Shown here one piece after another: positions 45,030 to 57,500 of a stretch of DNA of 64,000 bases. Source of the DNA: Watersipora subatra (taxonomy: Eukaryota > Bryozoa > Gymnolaemata > Cheilostomatida > Watersiporidae). Under the pieces are notes generated by a model. It was not told the DNA's origin and made no database searches. It saw only the letters and a list, made by a program, of their open reading frames with translations. The stretch spans positions 39,572,302 through 39,636,301 of the forward strand of contig NC_088717.1 in the NCBI RefSeq assembly GCF_963576615.1. Reading direction: 5' to 3'. Every line of letters begins with the position of its first letter. The stretch's first letter is position 1. Made by a program: the position numbers and the translations under genes.

Positions 45030-45420
45030 AGTGTTTGTCGTATGTCCAGTTAAAAGAGATTGATTAAAATACGCACTATTGCACACCTGCAGTTCAGTGT
45101 GCTGTGAGAGATCATAATGTGTAGTAATTATATGCACAATTATTCTGCAATGTGTCAAGGTTGCTGTATGGTTTAGTGGTAGTGAACTTGGCTTCACATC
45201 CATGCATCCAAATGTACAGGTTTGATTCCTGAGAGGTGCAATCTTTTTTCTTAGCATTCTTAGCTGGTTTCCGACAGACACGACTCTTGCTATAGTAAAG
45301 ATGCAATCTTTTTTTCCAATGCTGTTAGCTGGCTTTGGGCAAACATGGCTCTTATTATAGTAAAGAATCAAACGTTAGCTTAAGTTACAAGCTTAAGTTA
45401 CTCAAATTCATTGAGTAAAT
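45030..45420 (+). repeat. SINE copy with a duplicated tail
   Basis: TGTTTGTCGTATGTCCAGTT at the start, A/B-box-like sequence (TATGGTTTAGTGGTAGTGAA, CAGGTTTGATTCCTGAGAGG), then two tandem tails each ending TATAGTAAAG at about 45300 and 45365. Confidence 0.55.
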
Positions 45421-45729
45421 TCATTAATTCTACAATTTAATTTATAACATGAAAATATGAGCTTTTATCAATTAGTTAAAAATATTAAATTATGCTAGCC
45501 GTACTTCGGCAGTCAAAATCCCTGTGTCTGCTGTTTAAATTGTAGCTGTAGGTGGTCAGACATAGTCCAGTGGTGTTATTTATTTACACCTGGTAAAATA
45601 TGTAACATGAAAAGTAAAAGCTACAAGTTGTATACCATCTATATTGCACCCTACTGAGATGGAGTATCATGTACTAAATATAGTAAACAGTTGGAGAACT
45701 AGGAAATGCAGCATGACCATACTTTTAAT

Positions 45730-46105
45730 CCTGAGAGGGAGCAGCATAACTCTTAGCTGGCTTCAGACAGAGACGGCTCTTATTATAGTAAATATTTAGT
45801 TACTAGCTTAAGTTACTCAAGTTCATTGAGTGCAGAAACTTAGCCAATGGCAAATACATTACCTGCCACTGTTTATAAGCTGTTTTAAAGTTTGATTAAA
45901 TGTGTAGCATAAGAAATAAGAAATTTTTTTCAACGATCTGTTCAACTATGCGCTTTCAATTATGTATTGGCCAGACACACACAGAAATAACAAATACCTT
46001 CATTTAGATGCTAGAATGGTAAATGTTGTATGTTTATTAAAAATAAGTTTTCTATGCAAAACCTTTTTTATTGCCTGTGAAATGCTGGGCATTCATCCAG
46101 TCGTT
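45730..46105 (+). repeat. SINE tail and CAGCTAGT-type repeat end
   Basis: GGCTCTTATTATAGTAAATA at 45775 and GAAATGCTGGGCATTCATCC at 46080 match the tails of the other copies. Confidence 0.45.
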
Positions 46106-48340
46106 CCTATAATAAAAACTGTGCCTGTCTGCCTGAGGCCACAGTTGGAGATTGGAGGAAAACTTGCATCATATAGGATAAAAACTCACAACTATTGGAA
46201 TGGTAGACAAACATACTAAGAATTGCACCAATAGAATAACTGTACATATAGTTAGTGCACCTGATGATTGCTCACGGCACACTAGACTGTCAGGGTACTA
46301 GTATTTCTAAAGATAACAAAAGCTGGAAAAATTGACAATCGCTTGCAGAAGTTTCTTTCATAACTCACCATCTGCTCCAAATTTACTCACCTAGTTGTAA
46401 ATAAATGGTAAGTAAAACTACACATGGTAGTAGCAGGCTAATCATAAATGTTTTTTGTCTCAACAAAATTAGTCCAGTTACAAATATCTCAGGTTTATCT
46501 ATTCAACAACATTTGATATTGCATCTATCACCATGTTTTTATGATAGTATGTTATGGCACAGAAAGCACCAACACTAATGTGTACTGGTTGATATACTGT
46601 TGTTAGGTTATTTTGGGACACCAGTTAATTTAGTACGCCCACTATCTCAGCAACTAGAGATACAAAAACAACATCTCATAGGAAATATTAATATTATACA
46701 TGCAACAGTGTTTTACTTAGAGTAGACTGATATGCTGCTACACATAAAATTATCGTCTAGAGCTAATAATTGCATGTCGACAGCATATTATCTTAGCTTT
46801 GAGTAAAGAAGTCTGTTGCGCAGGTTGGAATCAAACCTATTAAAGGTCAGTGTTTAGTAATATTGTCTGAGCCTTGAGCAAGAGAGTTATTCGTGCAGGT
46901 TGACCTAATTTCCAGAAGTTTGATAATCTTTTTCAGCTGCTATGTCAGAATACTTCAGTCCTCAATCATATAAATTTGAAACTTTTAATAACATTTTAAT
47001 AAAAATGTTGAAACTTCAATAGCAATTTTAATTGTAACCAAATTTCAAAGTATGAATTTAATTCATCTAGAGATCTACCATCACACATTGGAGTAGCTAT
47101 CTCATAAGAATTCTCTATAATTTGGATAACTTTGCATTTTGTTTAGAAATCGTGTGTCCTTAAACACGGGAAACGAAAAAGACACGCTTGGTCATGAAGT
47201 CATGTTTTGCTATGACAAGATTGTAAATAGTTGACTGCATCTATTATCAACAGATTATGAAGCACAGAGCGGCTGTCCTTTGTTTTAAATCATAGTTGAG
47301 TAAAGCATGTATAGCAGGTGGGTGTGTACACAATCTTGTTTCAGAAGAGCGAGAGTTACTGAGTTCATGGTAACAAGATAAATATAGAAGCTGCTCTAAA
47401 GGTTGTGCCGCAGGTCTGCCCTTGGCAATCATAAAATTTCAAACAATGGTAACAACGGTTCTAGACTTTAAGAAGGAACTACTTTAAACTGCTCTGTCAG
47501 TTTAGTATGTAAATTTAAAGCAACATGTGTGCCTCTCTAGAATTTTAGAAGGTTTCTGTCGTCAGCTACAAAGTTTTTTTAGGTTGAAAGCTCTCACAAA
47601 TATTTTACTAAGCATTAAAGTATATTATAATATACATGTATAAGAATATTACTTTGCAGCTTTTTTCTTACCCAACCCGTTCAATGTGAACACTGAAACA
47701 GTTAAAAATATAAATTGCCCAATGTTCTAAATTTCCTGGACAGAATTTATGCTGAAATAACCCCCACATCTCTGTACATGGTACCTCAAACAGATATTGA
47801 GTTTTAAAAAATCTCAATTTATTTAATATTGCCTAAAGCATCACTCATGTAGTTGGTAAAAGTTTTAAGACTTACAAAATATCCCTATCATTAGCAATTT
47901 CTAGCAATTTTTGCATTAGTGTTTGCAAATATTTGCGTTTAGCGTTTACTGTTACCGACTTTTACAACAAGACATACATTTATGTGCTTTTAGCTACATA
48001 TCTAAAATAAACCTAAAAAAGTTTAATTATTATTAAAAAAACATGTTGATTGGCTTGTTACTATTCTGTTGTTTTTGTGCATGCTGTGAGTAGCACGACT
48101 TGATCCACATATATATGTATATATACTTTTATTGGGCAGTTTATATTCATTTTTATAGAAAAATATTTTATATAATATTATGCTACCACAAGGAAATAAA
48201 TAAAATAGTATTGGCATGTGGTGTCATAAATGCAAAAACAAAAAAGTTTACAGGGAAGACATGCTTATACGTGAATGAACAAGTTTTAACAGCAAGATTC
48301 CTAGCCAAGGATTGCTATTGTTGGTAGTTGGTATCTGCGT
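46106..48340. other. Intergenic, nothing recognised
   Basis: AT-rich DNA upstream of the mucin-like gene. A promoter for that gene must lie here or inside its 5' UTR, but no motif stands out. Confidence 0.45.
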
Positions 48341-48573
48341 ATGTTAGTAATGAGTGCCTGCACTACTAGTACTAGACCACTCTGGTTAACTTTAATCATA
48401 CTAGCAACACTCTTATCTGGCTTCTCTTATGACCGGCGGGATATTATATCACTGTGCATTCTGGGTGATAAAACCGAAGACCAGTTTTTAGACTGGGGAT
48501 GCGTCGTCCATCCTGTTATACATAGCATTGTATGTCGACAAGAAGGCAAACCACACTTCACTAGATGTTACAT
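48341..48573 (+). CDS. Mucin-like gene exon 1, signal peptide and Cys-rich head
   Basis: Starts at ATG 48341 (a second ATG is three codons later), with a hydrophobic core over residues 14-27. Cys follow at ISLCILG, DWGCVV, SIVCRQ and TRCY. The donor is GTAAGT, phase 2. Confidence 0.75.
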
Positions 48574-51500
48574 GTAAGTTTACATTGCTTTTATCAGATG
48601 TATTGATTTATACTTGACAATGCTTGCTCTCAAGCTTTTTAGATTTTGTTTTCAAAAAAGCAGTAGCTAAATGGAAAAGCAGTGAAGAAAATTCAACACT
48701 ACCTGCGCTACTGGGTCTAATGCGCATGTGTTTGTGTAAGTGTATAGGAAGACAATCTCAGAGTAATTTGCAATTGAAGTTTTACAGTATATGTTTTAAT
48801 ATGAAAGCTACGGCTAAATATATATCGCGAAGGGGCAAGGGTGATTTGCTTGTCTTCTGTGCGGTTCTCCTTTTTATATGCTGTTGGTGGAGTAGGCTCT
48901 GCCTCTGCGCCGAGTGCAGCCGAGTCAAGCCGTACAGCCAAGCTGGCCCGGACACAGCCTTGCTGTATCCCACCACATAAATTTAGTTAGAAAACAAATT
49001 TCATTCACATTTTATACTGTAATGTATCGCAAAGGTACAAACCTTAGCAATTGGCTGTCCGTAGTTATATCTGTTGTTGAAATACTGGCTATCAATTTCG
49101 TTGGTCTGTAATAGTCCTAAGGTCCGTGACCCCTATTGTTCGTCAATTGCTCCTTATTCAATCTTTTACACCTACCGCGTGTCGACTCGATAGCTTTCGG
49201 CTAAGCGGTGTATTAATACTCCCTCTCCGTTAGGAGCAATGAGGCAACTCTTCACACAAATTAGTCTCTTTTTTTGCTAGTTATGGGTGCGCTATTTACA
49301 TAAAAGTTCAGTACTCTGCCTCGTTTCCAAAGACTACGATATTTAGAATCAATTGCTGGCAAAGCTTTCCGTTTAAAAAAGAAAAATGATTTCATGGTAA
49401 CTTACTATTGATATGCAGACCTCTGTATACTTTTAGAACCAAAGACCTTGTCTCAAACAAATGGAAGCTAAACTTTGTCTGGGTGTTGAGTCCAAGTATG
49501 GATCCATCGCTTAGTGAAGTCAAGTCTCTTGACAACCTGTTCCAGTACTCCCTTCCTCCATTACCTCTCAACAAGGAGTCCCCGTGAGTTGGTAAATTCA
49601 CGATAGCAATAGCTTAAGAATGTCTAGAAAACTCGTGCATAAATATCCAAAAGACTTTAAGATTGGCTCTTCTGAACAATAGTTAGCTACTCTACAGGCT
49701 AATGTCGCAAGGCGTTGTTAGGTGTTCAGACAGAAAGCTCTTTTATTTAATAAGGTCAAGGTTACAACGATGTATAACAAAAAGGTCAAAGACATTCAGT
49801 AAAATAATAGAGTTAATAGGCGCTGCATAGTGGCAGCAGTTCAAACGATCATGCAGAATCTGTATCCTGAATCTAGTGGCTGTTTTATTAGAGTTCATGT
49901 CAAATGCATTGGCGATTTTACAAGTTAAAAATATTGAAGTAAAATACCAAATACCATCTTTAAATAAAAAAATCAGCATGAACCAGTTATTTTATACATA
50001 AAGCTAAACAAGGTAAGGATGGCAAAGCAATTAAATGGGCCATTCATTAATTTATTGGAAATCTTGTAATGACTCCTAATTACATAGCCTTATTGTTATA
50101 GCTTTTGAATTGCGGACATTGTCTAAAGCTATAGCATCATTTTTTGCTGAATAGTTAGATGTGACCTTCAGGAATGGTATGCTGAACTTTGACGCTGCTA
50201 AAATTGTTAAAAAATCATCCAGTTTGGACAACAAATATGGTTCAGCCTTATTAAGGTTGGTTGATCATTGCAAATTGGTTTTTTACTGAAACGGTGGTTA
50301 GTTTAAAGGTTACTTCCTGCGAGGAGTAAGCATTTATGGTAGTTATCTACTCCTAAATTAAAGTTAGCAAGCGTAAGTAGGCAACTACGGATGCAACTAG
50401 CATTACAGAAACAAATGATGTCAGCATTCAGGTTTCTAACTGTTCTTTAATGTTTCTATATTTAAGAAAATAGCCTAAAGATAACCTTACACAAAGTTTT
50501 AGTAAATTTTATCAGAAAGCATCAGTATTTTTTTATAATTTGTGATATTTTTCATTCTTGAGGTGATCTGATTGCCAAAATACTTCAAGATAAAAACCGA
50601 CAAAACTTCATTGAAATTAAAACATTCAGAAGAAAAATACGTGTGAAATGATGTCACTATCTGTTATTGTTGTTATGGTTGATATCGGCTATTGCTTTGA
50701 AGTTGAAATGTTACGCGGCTATTCGGTCGGTGTCGTTGTAACTATAATACACGTCATGATCACATTTTTGCTTGATCTGAGCAGTTTAACTGCAATCAAG
50801 TTTTATGGTTATTTGTCTTGAAAGGTCCTGGCAATCAGATCATCTCAAACATCAAAAACAGTTGCAAATGATAGAAAAATATCGATATTTTCTGATAAAG
50901 TTTACTAAAACTTTGTGAAAATTCATCTTCAAATAAGTGATTGGGACAATATAAGCCTTAAACTCTTCATACTCTTACAGGAGAGTAACTTGCTCAGGAA
51001 CCCGAGAAGGTTGTAAATGTGTGGAAGAGACAGATCAGTGTAACTCTTGTCCTTTACCCAAATGTAGCGATGAACGAGTCATCCGTCACTGCATTTTAAA
51101 AAAGCCGACTTTAACACTGGCTAACTCTGATGAGATTGCAAGCATTGGTTTACCTCACAGGAAAACCACATCCGAGGATGAAAGAGTTGTTGTACGACAA
51201 AAGAGAGAAGTGAATACTACGAGTACTGCTACTGAAGGCTCTCTCACTACTATTAGTAATGGAACTACAGATAAATCCTGGTTTCCTTCTGACTATCTAA
51301 ACTATTCGTCGTCTCAGTCATTGGAGCAGAAAACTTCCCAGATTATGTTCAGCAAGGCAGAGCAACAAATGACCACTACAACTACTGGCCTACTTGAAGA
51401 AGACTTGGCAAGCAGTCAGGCTACTGAAAGTACTACTGGCCTACTTAAAGACGACTCGACAAGCAATCAAACGATTGGGAGTACTACTGGCCTACTTGAA

Positions 51501-54500
51501 GGGTACTTGACAAGCAGCCAGACAATTGAAAGTACTACTGGCCTACTTAAAAACTTGACAAGCAATCAGACAATTGAAAGTACTGCCGGCCTACTTAAAG
51601 AAGATTCGACAAGCAATCAAACGATTGGAAGTACTACTGGCCTACTTGAAGAAGACTTGACAATCAATCAGGCAATTGAAACCATTGATAAAACACAAAA
51701 CAATGCTATATTTTCGAGTACAAAAGATGTAGCTGCTTATGAACATGCTTCTCAATTAGAAACAACTGTGCCAAATACCAGAAGCTCATTTAGAAATAAT
51801 CCATTTAATGACACAAGCGCAACAGACAACGAAAATGTTATTTCAAGTACAAGTGCAAAACTATATACTGGCACAGTATCTTCAACGAAAGACTCTACTG
51901 TGAGTAACAGCCTAGCTAAAGATCTCAATTGGTCCATAACTCAAGAATTCTCTATTACTACTGTTGAAGTTTCAACAGATCCACTTAGCGATGCTGCAAT
52001 GACAACAAAACAAGTATCAACTACTACAAAACCACCATCGCATGAAACCTCTCCAACAACAGGTGTGACAGTGGTTCAGGATAATCTGAACCGATATGAA
52101 GGGGCAAGTTTGGTTGAGACTTTTACCTACATTCTCACTACTATGAAGAGTTTGTCAAATACACCACTAGAACCTACCAGTACTGCAGTGCTTCAACCAA
52201 CTACTACTGGAGACTTATTGACCACACTTTCAGCCAGACCTAATTCAATAGGCCCAACAGACAATGAACCAATCAGTACAACAGATAGTCTCATGAATGG
52301 ATCCGTAATTGCCACAAGCACAATTAAGGAAAGTTTATCTAGTGAAAATAAGGGAAGCGAAATCACATCACCAGCAAAGCCAAAACTCACAACTGTAGAA
52401 TCAAACAAAACTTCTACTATTGTATCAGTTGAAAAGACTACAACTACTGCGAACACTTTTTCTACAAAGCCAACTACAAAAGGAACAATCCAAACTACTA
52501 CTACTGTTACTGCATCTAGTGTCCCTACTAACAGTTCAACGATCTTTAAAAAGTTTCCTACATCAGATCAAACCACAAAAGCTAATTATGCAAGTAATTC
52601 ATTTGAGCCTAGTACAATAGGGTTTACAGTACAATCAACCATAAGACCAGTGTATAAAATTGAAGAGACTGCCACCACAAACATTACAAATCAACCTTTG
52701 ACTAACACTACAAGCCCTTTAGTAAGTAAGTTGTCTCTAACTTCAACTACTGAAACGGAAGATATAACGTCTGCAGAGATTACAACAGTGAGACCAGCTA
52801 CAAGCACTCTTAGAGTGATAGAATCAACCACTATGAAGAAGACATCAGTACTAAAACCAGCAACAAGTGGAAGAAAGGAGCTTACCACAAAACATTTTTC
52901 AACGATTGATTCAACAACTGCAACGATGTTGTCAACAAAAACATTAGCCACAAACAGCACAACAGAAATTATAAATGAGGCAAATACACCCAAAGTTTCA
53001 CCAGCAGAGCTATCTACAATGGAAACGCCTGTATCCACAAGCACCTTGACTTCGGGACCGACTAGCACAACTACCTCAACGGCAGTACCAAGCAGGATTA
53101 CCAGCATTCTATTTGAAGAAGACAAGTCTACCAATGTGTTCTCACATATTTCTTCAAAACTGAATGAGACAACTGGCCCTAAAGCAGCCACATCTACATA
53201 TAAACTTACCACAGAAAATGAATACAACGCAAGTACACTTACTTCTATTTCCAATACCTCACCAGAAAGCACATCTTATAACGAAAAACTAATGGCTACT
53301 GAAACTCAGCCTGTACATTCCACAAGTATGGAAAATGTAGAGCTGACATCCACATACACAGTTGCTGCATCTAGTACCTTAACAGGTGCACAGACTATGA
53401 GCTTCGATGTAACGGAGTCACCGCAAACCAATGCCACATCTGCTGACCATTATCTAGAATTGACATCCAAAGACACAGTTGCCACTTTTAGAACCTCTAC
53501 CGATGTACAGACTACGAGCTTTATTATAACAGAGTCACAGCTAGCCAATGTCACAACTTCTGACTCTTATATAGAACAGACATCAGATGTCACAGTTACT
53601 ACTCCTAATACCTCAACAGATGTACAGACTACGAGCTTTGAAGTAACAACATCACAGCAAACCAATTTCACAACTTCTGACCCTTATATAGTACAGACAT
53701 CAGATGTCACAGTTACTACTTCTAGTACCTCAACAGATGTACAGACTACGAGTTTTGAAGTAACAACGTCACAGCAAACCAATGTCACATCTGCTGACCA
53801 CTATGTAGAACTGACATCAAGAGAACCGGTTACAAATCTTAGTACCTCAACAGATGGACAGACTACGAGCTTTGAAGTAACAACGCCACAGCAAACCAAT
53901 GCCACATCTCCTGACCCTTATATGGAACAGACATCAGATGTCACAGTTACCACTCCTAGTACCTCAACAGATGTACAGACTACGAGCTTTGAAGTAACAA
54001 CATCACAGCAAACCAATGTCACAACTCCTAACCCTTATGTAGAACATACATCAGATGTCACAGTTACCACTCCTAGTACCTCAACAGATGTACAGACTAC
54101 GAGTTTTGAAGTAACAACGTCACAGCAAACCAATGTCACATCTGCTGACCATTATGTAGAACTGACATCAAGGGAACCGGTTACGAATCTTAGTACCTCA
54201 ACAGATGTACAGACTACGGGCATTGGTGTAACGACGTCACAGCAAACAAACGCCACATCTTCTGATCAATATGTAGAACTTACATCAAAAGACACAGTTA
54301 CCATTCTTAGTACTCTAACAGACTTTCAGAGTAATACAACAGAATCACAAAAGTTCAATGCTTCAACTACTGACCAATTTACAGCAATGGAATTCACCAC
54401 CGATGGTTTTTCATCAACTGAGGAAAGTTCTGACCTGACAACACTAGAAAGCTCCTTAACTACCTCACTGCCATATTTTCAAGAAAAATGTACCAACTAC

Positions 54501-57500
54501 ACACTATGTGATTATTGTACACTTTGCTCAGCATGCATTGAAGAAACATGTGGCGATTGTAACATGACATTGTGTGTAAACGTTGAAACATTGTGCACAT
54601 GCTCAAGGAATGAATGCAAGGATCACCCATGTGCCGAGTGCCACTCAGAAATGTGCAAACAAAACAGAAGTTGTGCCTCGGAAACTTATGAATGGGAAGT
54701 TACTGATATTGGTGTTGAGTATGATGTCGCCTTCCATGTTTTCATCAGCAACCTAAACATAGAGGTATCGGACAACATTACAGGCATTTCTTTGGTGCTT
54801 TATTTTAATATGTTCTGCATTTTAATGCTTAAAAGATTACTTTCTCGTAACATATTCTAGCAAATATGAACTTATCCAACATTTTAAAATCAGGATCATC
54901 AAAGGAAACAATTTTCCAAAGAACATCTACAGAAGTACTTTTTGACTCATAGTATTGAAAATATACAAAACATATTAATGCTGACAATTGATCTAAAGTT
55001 TGATATGAAAACTGTGCTGAAGTACTACAAGTATTCACATTAATCTAACAAATCATAATAGAACGTATTAAGTATTACAAAAAACTGAAGGTAGAACTGT
55101 AACATAATGACATTAAAGGTAAAGCTGTAATATAATGACATTAAAAGTAGAGCTGTAATATAATGACATTAAAAGTAGAGTTGTAATATAATGACATTAA
55201 AAGTAGAGCTGTAATATAATGACACTAAAGGTAGAGCTGTAATATAATGACATTAAAAGTAGAGCTGTAATATAATGACATTAAAAGTAGAGCTGTTATA
55301 TAATGACACTAAAGGTAGAGCTGTAATAAAATGACACTAAAAGTAGAGCTGTAATATAATGACATTAAAAGTAGAGCTGTAATATAGTGACATTAAAAGT
55401 AGAGCTGTAATATAAGGACATTAAAAGTAGAGCTGTTATATAATGACACTAAAGGTAGAGCTGTAATATAATGACACTAAAGGTAGAGTTGTAATATAAT
55501 AACACTAAAGGTAGAGTTGTAATATAATGTCATTAAAGGTAGAACTGTAATATAATGACATTAAAGGTAGAGCTGCAGTATAATGACATTAAAAGTAGAG
55601 CTGTAATATAATGGCATTTAAAGTAGAGTTGTAATATAATGACACTAAAGGTAGAGCTGTAATATAATGGCACTAAAGGTAGAGTTGTAATATAATGACA
55701 CTAAAGGTAGAGTTGCAATATAATGACATTAAAAGTAGAGCTGTAATATAATGACATTAAAAGTAGAGCTGTAATATAATGACATTAAAGGTAGAGCTGT
55801 AATATAATGACACTAAAGGTAGAGTTGTAATATAATGTCATTAAAGATCGAGCTGTAATATAATTACATAGATGCTTTTGGTAAAAGATCATCAAAATGT
55901 GCCAAACTAGCTGAGAACACAGTTTCCAAACTTCTCGTTTCATACATATAGCATTCTAGAAATTTGACACTTTGTTAACTTTGGTTGATTATTTTGTCGA
56001 ATACACTCACATGTACTACACATACTCAAACTCACTCAAACACTGACATCCTGCTCTACTAACATTCTCAAGTTCTCTTTACTCATCTTGATAATAAGCA
56101 TACAGATAAAAAACCATTTTAAAGTTTAACCAATAAAATTGCACTCAAAATGCTGCCGTAACTATGTTAGCCTTGTTAAACTGAAGGTAACAGTAGCACC
56201 TATATTTATTGTTTTCATTGTTAACTGTTTCTTGGGGTACAGCTCAGGCACTTTGCATCAAATCATTGTGACACAACCTATTGTCAGAGATTTTTGCTAC
56301 ACTGTTTTATTTATGACTATTGACAAAGTTTTAAACATAAGTATGCTAGTTAGGTAAATTTATGCTCTGATGTGCCTTTTAACGATTTATCTGCTCATTT
56401 AGCATTGTTAGACTAAGTGATCTTTTGACTGCTGTTACTGTTGTTAACACTATTGAATGTTTTTTGTTGCAGAAGATAGATTTTGAGGTGTTTGAACCTT
56501 TATCTGAATATTTAGAGACAATATTCTTGGAAGAGTTGCCAGAATTAGAAAGTCTAAAATCACAGAAACCACGGTAGGTAAAAGTGCGTTTGTCTTATCA
56601 GAAGGATATATTTTGAATCTTTCTATTACCACATATACTACTACACTGATAGAGTACTTGTACACTGATAGAGTACTTGTACACTGATAGAGTGTTTGTG
56701 CACTGATACAGTACTTGTACACTGATAGAGTACTTGTACACTGATAGAGTACTTGTACAATGATAGAGTACTTGTACACTGATAGAGTGCTTGTACACTG
56801 ATAGAGTACTTGTACACTGATAGAGTACTTGTACACTGATGGAGTACTTGTACACTGATGGAGCACTTGTACACTGATAGAGTACTTGTACACTGATAGA
56901 GTACTTGTACACTGATAGAGTGTTTGTACACTGATAGAGTACTTGTACACTGATAGAGTACTTGTACACTGATAGAGTGCTTGTACACTGATGGAGTACT
57001 TGTACACTGATAGAGCACTTGTACACTGATAGAGTACTTGTACACTGATAGAGTACTTGTACACTGATAGAGTACCTGTACACTGATAGAGTGCTTGTAC
57101 ACTGATAGAGTACTTGTACACTGATAGAGTACTTGTACACTGATAGAGTACTTGTACACTGATGGAGTACTTGTACACTGATAGAGTACTTGTACACTGA
57201 TAGAGTACTTGTACAATAATAAAGTACTATCAACAGGGTTTAACAAAAATACATAAAGAAAAACACTGAGATTTGTATATACCGACTTAGCAGTAACAAG
57301 TCAAAGACTAACAATAATATCTACTTAACAATAGAGAATTATTGGAAATTAAGTAAGCGATAATAATAGTGATTAAAAAATTAGCAATGTTTAAACTTTG
57401 AATACTATATTCAAGTTACGTTTACAAAAACTTAAGTTTAAAATAATCATAAAATGAACTTTATAAACATCAATTCATACAAACTTTATAAATGTACATA

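Noticed and set aside
45018..45371. 117-codon minus frame
   Set aside because: It lies wholly in the SINE copy and its duplicated tail.
52193..53272. Long antisense frames under the mucin exon
   Set aside because: They mirror the Thr/Ser-rich codons of the plus strand and have no independent support.
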